From Phascolarctos cinereus (Eukaryota > Chordata > Mammalia > Diprotodontia > Phascolarctidae): DNA of 64,000 bases. Positions 32,735-43,312 of this stretch are shown one piece after another (positions within the stretch are counted from its first letter, which is position 1; every line of letters begins with the position of its first letter). The notes under the pieces were generated by a model. That model ran no database searches and was not told the origin of the DNA. It saw only the letters and a list, made by a program, of their open reading frames with translations. The stretch covers positions 9,020,001-9,084,000 of the forward strand of contig NW_018343969.1 in NCBI RefSeq assembly GCF_002099425.1, given 5' to 3'. A program made the translations under genes and the position numbers.

Positions 32735-33325
32735 CGTGCATACAAATATGTTTATGACATTTTTTTGTATTAGCAAAGAACTGGAAACTAATGGTGTGCT
32801 TATCAATTGGGGAATGGCCAGACACATTATGTATTATTTATTCCAAAAATGAATTTATTCCATTATGTAAATATAATGCATATTCATGTGCAATAAAAAA
32901 TGATGAAAGGTATGCTTTCAGTGATACCTGAGCAGAGTTGTAAAAATTGATGCAGAATGAAATTATCAGAACAAGGAGCACCGGTTATTCAGTAACAGCA
33001 GCATTATAAAAACAAACAATTTTGAATGTTTAAGAACTCTGATAAATAAAATTATCAACTGTTATCCCAGAGGACTGATGATGAAACATGTCACCCAATT
33101 CCTAACAGAGGTGTAGAAATATATGTGCATATGTGTGCACATATATTTATGCACATACACATATGTGTATACATATATACATACATATTTTTTGACAGGG
33201 ACAATTTGAGAGTTCATTTGCTTGACTATGCATATGTGTTTCTCCTACCCACCCTTGCAGTGGTAGGGAGTTAGGTGGGAAGGAGAGAAAATTAATCTTT
33301 ATTAATTGAAAAAAAATAAGACAAA
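32735..33325 (+). mobile_element. 5'-truncated L1 LINE 3' end
   Basis: 'gcatacaaatatgtttatga', 'gcaaagaactggaaactaat', 'caattggggaatggcc', later an L1 3' UTR with 'ggtgggaaggagagaaaatt'. An AT/GT-alternating patch at about 33115-33190 lies inside. ORF2 is beyond translation. Confidence 0.75.
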
Positions 33326-33327
33326 TT

Positions 33328-33479
33328 TTTCTGTTTGTTTTTTGGTGAGGCAGTTGGGGTTACATGCCTTGCTCAGTGTCACATAGCTAGTAAGTGTCAA
33401 ATATCTGAGGCCAGATTTGAACTCAGGTCCTCCTGACTCCAGGGCTGGTGTTCTATCCACTGCACCATCTAGCTGCCCC
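33328..33479 (-). mobile_element. A-tailed tRNA-headed SINE, reverse
   Basis: 'ttttttggtgaggcagttgg', 'ctagtaagtgtcaaatatct', 'ctgactccagggctggtgtt', 'caccatctagctgcccc'. It sits directly behind the L1 tail. Confidence 0.88.
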
Positions 33480-33491
33480 TTAATTTTTTTT

Positions 33492-33535
33492 TTAAAGAAA
33501 GCATGTAGTAAATGTTTGTCAAATTGAATTACATT
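33492..33535 (+). mobile_element. L2 LINE tail scrap
   Basis: 'agcatgtagtaaatgtttgt' then 'caaattgaatta', the last bases of an L2. Confidence 0.4.
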
Positions 33536-34344
33536 AGGAACATAATTGCTTTCTGTCCCATTTCAAGCCCCTGATACTTGTTCCATCCCAGTGTTAGGGT
33601 CTCCCCTATCTATTTCTACTTCAGCCCTCGCTGTACTCTGACATCCTGCTCTGGTCAGCCTGACCTGATTGGGAACCTTTACCACTTTCCTTGCAATTTT
33701 CTGCCTTTGGATCCAGTCTTCTGTATTCCATGGCATTTCTCTTATTCTCCTCTAACTATTTTGTAATTCTAAGAGAAGAAGAAAAAGCCGTGAATGTATA
33801 CTGTTTGGATTTTCAATCTTTAATTGTTTCCAGCTTTGAGAGTCATAGCAACACTTGAACTTAAAAGAAGTTGTCTTACACTAGATTCACTATAAATTCA
33901 TGGACATATAAAGCTTGGCCTTTGAATAGGATACTCTGGAATATTATGTCTAGAAGTGATCTCCAGAGGGCATGTCACTCATCTCCTCACCTCTCAATTG
34001 AACTGACTGTTCATTCACCAACAAGCATAAACAATGGTATATGTTATTTTAAAATTCTCTGGAAGTATTACTCAGCCTTTCAAAGTAAATCATTGCAATA
34101 TATAACAATTCATGGCAGGAATGATGATTTGGAAATATGAGTATGCAGATAGAATAAAAAGTATATAAATAATTAAGGAAGAAAATGATTTCCAAGGAGT
34201 TGACTAAGGTCATCTCAGTGATCCAGGAAGTTGGCAGTTTAAAGGCAATAATGTGACCTAGTGTGTATCTTAACAATGATTTCTGACATGAAGAAAATGT
34301 GGAGGGTATTTTAAGGTCCCAACAAGCAACCATACTGTAAAGTT
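33536..34344. other. Unassigned stretch
   Basis: No recognised element. The two overlapping open frames near 33871-34333 on opposite strands have no motif. Confidence 0.45.
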
Positions 34345-34403
34345 GCTACCTCTGTATACATTTTCTGGCTCTAGTTGTTTCTTCCATTAAAGAGTAAGCT
34401 CCC
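34345..34403 (+). mobile_element. L2 LINE 3' region, left of an L1
   Basis: 'gtttcttccattaaagagta' and 'agctccc' form the L2 'ccattagaatgtaagctcc' point, where an L1 landed. Resumes at 35303. Confidence 0.6.
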
Positions 34404-35302
34404 ACTACCCAACTGATAAATGATTGAAGGATATGAACAGATAGTTTTCAGGAGAAGAAATCAAAGCTATCAATAGTCATATGAAAGAATTCTCTAAATC
34501 ACTATTGATTAGAGAAATGCAAATTAAAACAACTTTAAACAACCTCACACCTATACATTGGCTAACAGCAAAAAAATAAAATGACAAATGCTGGAGGGGA
34601 TGTGGAAAATACACTAATACACTATTGGCGAAGTTGTGAACTGGTCCAACCACTTTGGAGAACAATTTGGAACTATACTAAAAAGGCTGTGAAACTATGC
34701 ATATCTTTTGACCCAGCAATACCACTACTAGGTCTGTATCCCAAAGAGATCAAAGAAAACAGGAAAGGATGTGTATGTAAACAAGTATTTTAGCAACTCT
34801 TTTTGTGGTGGCAAAGAATTAGAATTTGAGGGGATGCCCATCAATTGGGGGATGGCTGAATAAATTGTGGCATATGATTGTGATGAAATACTATTGTGCT
34901 ATAAGAAATAACAAAAGGAATGGTTTCAGAAAAATCTGGGAAGACTTATATGAACTCATACAAAGTGAATTGAGCAAAACCAGAACGCTGTACATAGTAA
35001 CAGCAGCACAGCAATGATGATCAACTATGAAAGACTTAGCTACTTTAATCAATACAGTGATACAGCTCAGTTCCAAATGAATTCTAAGGACAGATGGAAG
35101 CATACTTGTTTTACTTTCTGTTCTTGCTTCTTTTTTTTTTCATCATGGCTAGTATGGAAATATATTTGCATGTTTTCATATGTATAATTGATGTATTACC
35201 TTCTCAAAAGGTGGGGAAGAGGCTGGAAGGAGAAAATTTGGAACTCAAAGACATTTTTTTAAAGTTAAAAATAATTAAATAAATAATGAATAAACTTTTA
35301 AA
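34404..35302 (+). mobile_element. 5'-truncated L1 LINE (ORF2 end plus 3' UTR) in L2
   Basis: About 0.9 kb. The ORF2 C-terminal region is legible ('ttagagaaatgcaaattaaa', 'gctggaggggatgtggaaaa', 'cccagcaataccactactag'). Translated words include YYCAIRNNKRNGFRKIWEDL and TLYIVTAAQQ (34826-35017). The 3' UTR ends 'gaaaatttggaactcaaaga' and AATAAA-rich bases. Flanking AAAGAGTAAGCTCCC and AAAGAATGTTAGCTCC look like a decayed TSD. Several stops: it is dead. Confidence 0.9.
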
Positions 35303-35412
35303 AAAGAATGTTAGCTCCGGTAGGGCAGGAACTGCTTTTGCCTTTCATTGTATCCCCATCACTTATCACAATGCATAAATATCATCATAATAAAAATGCT
35401 TATTAACTAACT
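35303..35412 (+). mobile_element. L2 LINE 3' end, right of the L1
   Basis: 'agctccggtagggcaggaac', 'ttcattgtatccccatcact', 'aaaatgcttattaactaact'. Confidence 0.75.
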
Positions 35413-36584
35413 GCTAGGCCATATCTTTTAATAATGTGATTTCCTGGTGCATTTGGCATCAGGAAAATCAGGAGCGGCTGTTAGGAAGTACCATTGCTCA
35501 CTTTAATGTCAGACTCCAAGAATAGTTCTTGGAGAGAATATTTTGGGCCATTCCTACACCTTTACACATTTGTCAAATATGTCTAACAAAGAATATAGTT
35601 ATAGCTATGGTTTATAATCTTTTAAGAGATACAATGAGATCTACTATCGTCTAAATAAGACTAAATTGAAATTGACACCCTGCTTCACCAAGACTGAAAA
35701 ATAGACTTAATATATGAATTTTCAGAAATATAGCAAATGTATCAGAATTAATTATGAAGACAGTGAGTTAATACGTGACTACAGAAATTTAGCCAGAGTT
35801 TAAGCCATTATTTTATTTCTATGTGATACTTTTATCTTATATTTAAAACAAATGTTCCCAGAAAAGAGATGGGGAAATATACCTCTTCCCCTTCTTGAGG
35901 AACGTTGGGGAATATGAGTGCAAAATATTGTATATTTCATCAGATACAGTTGTTGTGTTAACTGTATTTCTTTGTGACAAATGAAGGTCTATCAGATAGG
36001 GTTGGGGAATATATTTAGAAATGACTGTGATGTGAAAACATAAGGCATTCATGTAAATGTTTTTAAAAATTTAAGCAACTTTGATCCAGGAAGCCAGAAA
36101 CCAGTATCCTTGATCATAAACTCCTGCTGCAAAATCTAACACAATGACCTTTTCATTGTGAATTTCCTATTTGAATTATAAACATCTCTTCTCCTGTTGC
36201 CTGTATGTATGTGAATGTAAATAATATTATGTTAAACAAAATGAAAGTTAGAGAGGAAAATCGGTGGATGGAAAATAGAGAATGCATAAACATGTGTAGC
36301 CTAGCACATCTTCCAAACTGTTTAAAGAAGACTGTGGTGATTTTTTAATTAAGCATTCCATCTGTAACTGTTTTCTAGAGAACAATATCCACTTTAAATT
36401 CTCAAACAAGTAGTGTTTGAGGATTCCCTGCGGAGGTGGAAACTGGCTTGTATAAACTTATGCTGGATAGACAATCCTCTCCAGGTAGGCATGGAGGAGA
36501 GTAATTATTTCCTTCCCACTCCCACTCCCATGTAGAAGTAGAGGGACACTATGCAACATGAGGAGGAATCAATTCTCAGACAGG
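35413..36584. other. Unassigned stretch
   Basis: About 1.2 kb with no repeat words. The section around 36070-36260 lacks any simple repeat and could be tested for conservation. No coding frame. Confidence 0.4.
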
Positions 36585-36895
36585 CAACAAGCATTTATTT
36601 ATTAGCCATCTACTGTGTTTTCAGTGATATGGGGTCAGGGAAGTGGGGGGGGGAGAGTAGAAGTCATGGTTTCTCCTCACAGGAGCTTAAAAATCTCATT
36701 TAGGAAAGCAATCTGTGCAGATATGAAACAACTAGTGAGGACCCAAGGCAGTATACCAACAACAAGAATTCAGAGGAAGAGACATTGAAATTTGTAATTA
36801 ATTGGTCAGGGCAGTTTTATGGACAAGAAGCTATTTGAATTTAGCTTTTTAGGAAGAACAAGATTTGAAATTGTGGAGACAATGGGGAAAAACAT
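36585..36895 (-). mobile_element. L2 LINE 3' region, reverse
   Basis: 'ggcaacaagcatttatttat', 'gtttctcctcacaggagctt', 'attcagaggaagagacattg', 'gaatttagctttttaggaag', decayed but ordered. Confidence 0.55.
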
Positions 36896-37293
36896 AGTGA
36901 GGGAATGCTACTGTGCTTTAAGAAATGATGAGCTCGATGATCTTAGAAAAACATGGATGGATTTGTATGAAATAATGAAGAATGAAATGAACAGAACCAA
37001 GAGAAAGTTGTATACAGTGACAACTGTATTGTTTTAAGAACAACTTTAAGTGACTAAGTCATTTTGATTATTATATAAATGCCCAAATTAACGACAAAGG
37101 ATATGTGAAGGAAGTGCTGTCTGCATCCAGAGAAAAAAACTAATAAATGGAAGTATATATAGAATGGTTTTACATATATACACATATCTTTGTCTAATGG
37201 TAGCCATTTCTAGGGTGGGGGCAGAGGGAGGGAAGAAAAAAAGGAGAAAAAAAGTTATATGGTAACTTTATTATATATTTAAAAGGAATAACA
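36896..37293 (+). mobile_element. 5'-truncated L1 LINE 3' end
   Basis: The ORF2 C-terminus reads REYCALRNDELDDLRKTWM and LYEIMKNEMNRTKRKLYTV in one frame (up to 37037). This is followed by 'ctgcatccagagaaaaaaac', an A/T-rich UTR and 'gaagaaaaaaaggagaaaaa'. The frame open from 36819 includes non-L1 sequence upstream and is not a gene. Confidence 0.85.
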
Positions 37294-37394
37294 AATTACA
37301 TATAATAGATTTGCAGTTTCCATACAATCCTCTTTTTTTCCTATTCTACTATGTTATGAAAATGCTTGTTTTATTTTTTTTAATTCCAGACCCT

Positions 37395-37605
37395 CTGTAA
37401 TTTCAATGCCTTCCCTCCATTGATTATCTCCAATTTATCCTGCTTATATCTTTGTATGTAATTGTTTGCCTATCGTATTCTCTGTTAGACCATGAGTTAC
37501 TTGAGAGAAGGGACTGTCTTTTGCCTTTCTTTGTATCCTCATCACTTAGTGCAGTTCCTGGCACATAGTAGGTGCTTAATAAATGTTTATTTGCTGATTG
37601 AGAGA
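37395..37605 (+). mobile_element. L2 LINE 3' end
   Basis: 'ttgattatctccaatttatc', 'gtatgtaattgtttgcctat', 'gcctttctttgtatcctcat', 'ggcacatagtaggtgcttaa', 'taaatgtttatttgctgatt'. Relatively well preserved. Confidence 0.9.
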
Positions 37606-37916
37606 GGTTTGTATTGTGAGAGAATTGTCCTTGATGTCTTTTTTAATCCTATACTCTAGACTGAAGTACCAAATCCCTTTAAAAAAAAAAACCCAACCAA
37701 TTTATCTTTCCAACAGTATGAAATTTGCTCTAAATTTTCCAGTGCTCTGCTAGCCCTCTCACTCAGTTATATTTAGCTCAGCTATAGATGCTGACCTTTT
37801 CAACAGGCTGTATGACATGATGCACTCACCTGAATAGTTCTTAATAGACTTGAATGAGGCTAATATTCCTTCCCCCCATTTTTCCCAAAGCTTTGCCCCC
37901 CTGTGATACAAACCTA

Positions 37917-37917
<1 letters not shown>
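37606..37917. other. Unassigned stretch
   Basis: A 12-A run near 37681; otherwise nothing recognised. Confidence 0.45.

Positions 37918-37962
<45 letters not shown>
37918..37962. repeat. (AC)n microsatellite
   Basis: About 22 AC units; the CVCV minus-strand frames through it are artefacts. Confidence 0.97.
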
Positions 37963-37963
<1 letters not shown>

Positions 37964-38124
37964 GTATTTGGGGAAACAATTGCGTATCAAGTTGGCAAAA
38001 TAGAGGACATGTACTTCTGCAATCTGGTTAATAAAATGAATTAAAATGAGCACTAACTCTTTGAGATTTATTGAGAGCTGAGTTTTCCATTACCTTTTTT
38101 TTCTTAGCGGCCTATACGCATAGG

Positions 38125-38318
38125 CCTCTCTAATAAAGAGCCCTGCCTTAGAAGTCAGAAGATCTAGGTTAAAATCTTGGCTTTGCCACTTACTAGCTAT
38201 GTGTACTTGGGTAAATCAACAAACCAGTCTGGGTGTCAGGTACAATAGCTGTAAAATGAAAGGAGTCAGATTGGGTTACCTCTGAGTTGCCTTCTGACTT
38301 TCAATCTATGATCTTAGG
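38125..38318 (+). mobile_element. THER1/MIR-type SINE
   Basis: 'gccttagaagtcagaagatc', 'ctttgccacttactagctat', 'tacttgggtaaatcaac', 'ggagtcagattgggttacct', 'tttcaatctatgatctta'. Confidence 0.75.
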
Positions 38319-38329
38319 GACAATTAAAT

Positions 38330-38765
38330 ATGGCTCCAACTTATCTTTTTAGTCTTATTTCATGTTATATAGTCCAATCCACCTGGCCTGCTAGGTGCTC
38401 TCTATACACATACTTCCATTTCTCACTTTCGTGCCTTTACTAAGATGTTTCCACAAGTACTTCTTCTTTACCTCTCTGCAGAGAATCTAAAACTTCCTTC
38501 CAAGCACAGACAGCTTAGGGGCTACCTACTACGTGAAATCTTTTCTGTTCCTCCTAGGTATTAAAGATCTCTCCATCTTGAAATTTTTGTTGGTATGGCT
38601 TTGTACATACTTTGTATTACTTATATATGCATAAGACATTACTTATCTATGGGTTTTATCTATCCTACTACAATAGAAAGTCTTTAAGGCACCTTTGTAT
38701 TTGTATGACTAGTGTCTAGTTAATGCCAGGTCTGCCATAAGCCTTAATAAATGTCTGTTGAAATA
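38330..38765 (+). mobile_element. L2 LINE 3' end
   Basis: 'tggctccaacttatcttttt', 'cgtgcctttactaagatgtt', 'tacgtgaaatcttttctgtt', 'gtacatactttgtattactt', 'gccttaataaatgtctgttg'. Confidence 0.75.
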
Positions 38766-39434
38766 AGTTGAACTGGATGATTTTAACCTCTTTCCACATA
38801 CTTTGTAAATTTGACCCCAATTAGAGTTTTATAGGATTCTATTTCTTAGTGATATTTTGTAACAGCTGGCAGGGTGGAGCCTGGTTGAGAACTGGGGATT
38901 GGTTTGCAATAACAGCCAGGGGTTGGGAGGTAGGACTGGTTGGGAACTAGAGATTGGTTTGCATGAGCAGTTGTAAAGGCCTGGTTGGGATCCAGAGATG
39001 TGAGTCTACATCCTTTCTTTCCTCGCTTAGCCATTTATTTATTTTGGTCACAGAAGCCTCTGTCCCTTTGTCAAAGTAGTTGTTCTTGCAGTAATAGTTT
39101 GATCAGGCTTTAAGTACCCACTGCAATTATGCTATCTATTATGACAGCAGTACTACTGATAACAATGGTGATGATGATAGAGGAAAAGGCTTTTTGCATA
39201 AGGGAATAAAAGGCCAGCTTTGCTCTCTTGCCACTTGGCATCCTAACCACTCAAAAAGAAGTTCATTGAGCTTGGCTTTCCAGAACTTGGCAATCCTATT
39301 TAAATGAATAGCCACATTGATTATTAGAATATTCAGATAAAAGGAATATTAGACAGTAAAGGAAAAAACTAACTGACTTTTGCTAGGGGATGTCCATGGG
39401 AGTAGAAAGGTAGAGCCTAGGCCATGTTACAATG
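38766..39434. other. Unassigned stretch around the tandem units
   Basis: Apart from the tandem units nothing was named. A TATA-like 'ggaataaaaggcc' lies near 39204 with no demonstrable transcript. Confidence 0.4.
38879..39012 (+). repeat. Three degenerate tandem units
   Basis: Units start at 38879, 38934 and 38979, each opening G(G)(C/A)CTGGTTG. The first two continue 'aact(g/a)(g/a)(g/a)gattggtttgca'. Periods are about 55 and 45 bases; the third unit is shorter. Confidence 0.75.
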
Positions 39435-39620
39435 GTCTTCTTGCTTTTTGTGCCAGAATAAGAATTGGATTTGTAGTCAGACTGAGTTTGACCTTCAGCC
39501 AGCCCTGGCCTGCTCTCCTACTTACTACCTATATGATGCTGGGCCTCAATTTCTTTATCTATAAAATGAGGAAGTTGGATTAGAAGAACCTCTAAGGTCC
39601 CTTCTGCCTCTAAAACTTTA
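39435..39620 (+). mobile_element. THER1/MIR-type SINE
   Basis: 'gaattggatttgtagtcaga', 'gggcctcaatttctttatct', 'ttggattagaagaacctcta', 'aggtcccttctgcctctaaa'. Confidence 0.75.
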
Positions 39621-40137
39621 ACTTTCAGTCTGGAGAGCAGATATGCCTCAGACTCCTGGGTTATGAGCCAATCCTTATTTTCAGGGGGTCATATCATGTT
39701 CGGTATTTGCTTCCTTTGCCAGTAATGGCCCCTCCCTCCTTCCAACATTTTCATTTTTTTCTTGTGAGAAGAAATGGGTTATGGCAAAAGTCTTTAGTAT
39801 TTTTCACTTGAATTTATTGAGGAATAGCATCTTTCAGAGAGAATAGAGAAAGAATGAAAAGGAAGGATCCCTGTAGCCTGGAACCCTAAACAGTAATGTA
39901 GCTCTGAAAAGATGGAAGGCTCTCCAGAACGAAACCTTGCTTGTACAGTCAAGCATAATTATTAAGGAGAGGGGAAGAGGAGGTGTTTAATGTGGCTGAA
40001 ATGTCTGCTTTGGGCAGAGTTCACCCACCAGATCAGATTTTAAAAGGATAATACAAAAAGATAGCATAAGCCCTGCAGTAAGAGTAAAGTCTAGAAGGCC
40101 ACTAGTAAACATAAAAAGTTTTGTTTTGTTATGTTTT
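39621..40137. other. Unassigned stretch
   Basis: Nothing recognised. Confidence 0.45.
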
Positions 40138-40228
40138 TATGTTATATACATATACACATGCATATATGTACATACATACATATATATACACATATATGTA
40201 TATGTATTATATGTATATGTATATATTG
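40138..40228. repeat. AT/ACAT-alternating microsatellite
   Basis: TATATACA/CATATATG units over about 90 bases; frames here give YIYTYMY-type artefacts. Confidence 0.95.
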
Positions 40229-40231
40229 ATT

Positions 40232-40315
40232 GGCTCAGGGCCAGAGAACTTGAATTTGAATTCTTGGCCCTGCAGCTTAACTACCTACTTGACCTTGGGC
40301 ATATATCCAAGGTTG
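40232..40315 (+). mobile_element. MIR/THER1-type fragment
   Basis: 'ggctcagggccagagaactt', 'gaatttgaattcttggccct', 'tacttgaccttgggcatat'. Confidence 0.5.
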
Positions 40316-40494
40316 AGATAACTCTATTGGCAAATGACACTGCTTCTCCTTGAAAAAGAAAAAATACCCTCTTTTTTTTTTAATGTCAATAGACTCCTGC
40401 TAATTCTATTTAGACCAGACCTGTGATTGCATTGGTGAAAAGAAACTCCCTCCAACAAATGTTCTACAGATTATAGTCTTAGACAGTTGCCTGT
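40316..40494. other. Unassigned stretch
   Basis: A T-run near 40373 and nothing else. Confidence 0.4.
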
Positions 40495-40600
40495 GGTACT
40501 GAGAGGTTAGATAACTTGCCCAGGCTCACAGAGCTGGTGTATGTCAGAGACAGTACCTAAAGCTAGGTCTTCCTGACTCCAAGGACATACTGCTTGTTGG
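40495..40600 (-). mobile_element. MIR-type SINE fragment, reverse
   Basis: 'ataacttgcccaggctcaca', 'gagctggtgtatgtcagaga', 'aggtcttcctgactccaagg'. Confidence 0.6.
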
Positions 40601-40855
40601 CAACTATGTTATGGAGTAGGACTAGACTGCTGGCTAGACCAGGAGGCTGTCAGAGAGTCCTTTGTCCCCTAAGACTCCTGTGACATTTGGAAGCTGATGG
40701 TGGTGAGAAGGGCAATGATTAGAGCAGCTGCAAGAAGTGACATTCTCCTCTTTGGCTCCCCAGAATTCTTGTCTCTGGTGGTTTTCATTACCGTATTGAG
40801 ATGAATAGGAGCAAACTAGGTTTTCACAACATTTCTAGATAGGTAACCTGACAAG

Positions 40856-40857
<2 letters not shown>
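40601..40857. other. Unassigned stretch
   Basis: Nothing recognised. Confidence 0.4.

Positions 40858-40911
<54 letters not shown>
40858..40911. repeat. (GT)n microsatellite
   Basis: 27 uninterrupted GT units, the longest perfect GT/AC tract in the window. Confidence 0.98.
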
Positions 40912-40913
<2 letters not shown>

Positions 40914-40964
40914 GCATTTTAAAGGCAAAAGACTTTTATAACACGATTTGACTATTTAGAGAAG

Positions 40965-41080
40965 CAACATGAAATAGGAGTATTCAGGGGATCGAAAGCC
41001 AGCTTTGGAACCAGAAATACCTGAGTTCAGGTTCTAATTCTTGATAACATACAGGCTGTGTGACCCTGGACTGTCTTTCT
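40965..41080 (+). mobile_element. MIR/THER1-type SINE 5' part
   Basis: 'gccagctttggaaccagaaa', 'tacctgagttcaggttctaa', 'gctgtgtgaccctggactg'. Confidence 0.65.
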
Positions 41081-41264
41081 ACTACCATCATTCAATAACC
41101 TTTCTTTTTTTGAGGTTCACTCCATCAATGTTGATCACCCAGTCAGGATTCTCGCGGCTACTATCTACTGATCTCCAGTAAACTCTCCTTCTCTTAATCT
41201 TAGCACCTTCTTTTTGGATGGAGTGCCTTCCTTTTTTTCTTTCCTTCTTTCCTTCCTTGGTAAA

Positions 41265-41415
41265 TTTGACCTGTATATATCTGATTTATAAATAGTGTTT
41301 GCATGTTGAGAGAGAAGACTGTTTTGTTTTGTTTTCCTTTCTTTGTATCCTCAGCATTTAATACAGCACCTGGCACACAGTAAGTGCTTAATAAATGCTT
41401 CTTGCCTTGGCTTGT
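41265..41415 (+). mobile_element. L2 LINE 3' end
   Basis: 'tcctttctttgtatcctcag', 'cacctggcacacagtaagtg', 'cttaataaatgcttcttgcc'. Confidence 0.85.
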
Positions 41416-41823
41416 TGACTTAACCTTTCAGTTTTCTGGAACCTCTTCTAAGGCTATAAGTTACAGAGAGAGTGCTTACCTGCAGTGGTAAAGGAAATTC
41501 CCTCATCTATTCCCTGTCCTATGCCAATGAAATCACATTCTTTGCAGAGGTTCTTAATGTGGCGTCCATGAACTAATTTTAAAAAGTATTTTGATAATTG
41601 CCACTCAGTATAATTGGCTTTCTTAATAATATTATTCTCAGAAGGGATCTGCAGGTTTCACCAGATTTTCAAAGAGTTCTAGGGCACAAAAAATATTCCT
41701 CCTTAATGCAACAAGATTAAAAATTGTGGTATATGAGCAAAAGATTCATACAATACTTTAGCCAAAGTAGGTAGAATTTCAAGTTTTCACAATTAATGGC
41801 CATCAAAGCTGGAGGGATTGATA
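41416..41823. other. Unassigned stretch
   Basis: Nothing recognised. Confidence 0.45.
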
Positions 41824-41834
41824 TTCAGATTAAT

Positions 41835-42021
41835 GTTGTTGTTCAGTCATTTTCAGTGATGTCCAACTCTTCATGACCCCATTTGGGGTTTTCTTGGCAA
41901 AGCCTTTTCCAGTTAGCAAGTGTCTGAAGTTAGATTGAACTCAGGAAGATGAGTCCTCCTGACTTCATGTCTGGCATTCTATGCACTCTATGTACTCTAT
42001 CCACTGCACCACCTAGCCACC
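41835..42021 (-). mobile_element. RTE-tailed SINE, reverse, internally deleted, with TSD
   Basis: 'ttgttgttcagtcattttca', 'gaccccatttggggttttct', then a jump to 'gttagcaagtgtctgaagtt' and 'caccacctagccac'. About 60 central bases are missing. A short 'tgcactctatgtactctatc' stutter lies near the head. TTCAGATTAAT at 41824-41834 and 42022-42032 is a perfect 11-bp TSD. Confidence 0.88.
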
Positions 42022-42084
42022 TTCAGATTAATAACCTAAGGCTAAATTTGACCCACAGAATAGGATCTGTGAGACACAAATACA

Positions 42085-42088
<4 letters not shown>

Positions 42089-42151
<63 letters not shown>

Positions 42152-42152
42152 C

Positions 42153-42184
<32 letters not shown>

Positions 42185-42280
42185 CCCTCTCTCTCTCTCT
42201 CTCTCTCTCTCCTTCTCTCTCTCTCTCTCTCTCCTCTCTCTCCTCTCTCTCTCTCCCCTCTCTCTTCTCTCTCCTCTCTC

Positions 42281-42324
<44 letters not shown>

Positions 42325-42384
42325 TCTCCCCCTCTCTCTCTCTCTCTCTCCCTCTCTCTCTCTCTCTCTCATATTCTCTCTCCA
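42089..42384. repeat. Long (TC)n polypyrimidine array
   Basis: Almost 300 bases of CT dinucleotides with CC and TT interruptions, essentially all pyrimidine on the plus strand. The 146-codon SLSLS frame and its minus-strand ERER counterparts come entirely from it. Confidence 0.98.
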
Positions 42385-42894
42385 TTTGAAAAAAAAAAGG
42401 ATTTCCACCATCAGCAACAGGAGAGAGAACTTCTTCTAGTGTGATTGGTTCTTATGGTCTGTTGATTGAAGAACATTTGCCATGCCCCTTGTATCTGAAT
42501 TCTCTCTCCAGGTTTAAGGAAAACTAATTGACCAGGCTGAGTGTGTGCCTTCCCTGAGGCACAGTTGGGTTAGAACTATGAATCTAAAATACAAGCAATT
42601 TAAACTTATTTCATCCCCATATATTTGTTTTAGGCTTACTTATTTTGGTGCCTAACTGATTTATGCCAAGCCCCTCATAAGCCTTAAAGCAATTTACAGA
42701 ATTAAAACCACAGAATATTGGGATCACTTCACTCCCTACCACCAGGCAATCACCTTGCTGCCATGTTAACATCCCAGTTGCTATTGACAATGCATGCTGC
42801 GAAGTAAACACTAGAACTAAATTGGTCTAGGCCTGGAGCAATACTCTAGTAATCCTTCTCCCATAGCTAGTGTCTCTATAGATTTTCTGGAATT

Positions 42895-42898
<4 letters not shown>
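42385..42898. other. Unassigned stretch
   Basis: Nothing recognised between the two TC tracts. Confidence 0.45.

Positions 42899-42958
<60 letters not shown>
42899..42958. repeat. (CT)n microsatellite
   Basis: 30 perfect CT units. Confidence 0.98.
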
Positions 42959-42962
<4 letters not shown>

Positions 42963-43184
42963 CTCCTCCCTTTTTATCTCCCCTCCTTTTTATGCTCTAG
43001 GAAATGTCTCATGAATACCATTGTCTCATAAATACCATAAACATTGTTTTTCTGACTGATAATTCATCCTAAAAGAATTCATGGATCATCTGTGTGCCCT
43101 TTTGTGTTGTACATTGATCTTATGAAGTTTCCCTACTTTCTTTCCTTTTGATTAGTTCATTATTTTTTGAGGCAAAGCTGTTTA

Positions 43185-43312
43185 CATATATGTATACCAT
43201 CTCAGCTGTTTTTTATTTGTCTTCTTGTGTATTTTAAACTCCTTGGGGTTGGAGATTGCTTATTTTTTGTTTTAGATCTGTAGACTCAGTACCTACAGTG
43301 TGCCTGGCACAT
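43185..43312 (+). mobile_element. L2 LINE 3' end, left part
   Basis: 'tatgtataccatctcagctg', 'aactccttggggttggagat', 'cagtgtgcctggcacat', where a SINE interrupts; the tail resumes at 43527. Confidence 0.75.

Noticed and set aside
33115-33190. Palindromic AT/GT patch as a replication or recombination site
   Set aside because: It is an alternating microsatellite within an L1 3' UTR; self-complementarity is inherent to such repeats.
36819-37037. 72-codon frame that looks protein-like
   Set aside because: Its second half is the L1 ORF2 C-terminus and its first half is reversed L2; not a host gene.
38846-39034. 62-codon minus-strand frame over the tandem units
   Set aside because: Its repeats (NQSLVPNQS-type) mirror the DNA tandem units; no independent coding evidence.
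41949-42389. 146-codon serine-leucine frame and its arginine-glutamate counterparts
   Set aside because: Produced entirely by the TC array; a dinucleotide repeat is open in several frames by nature.
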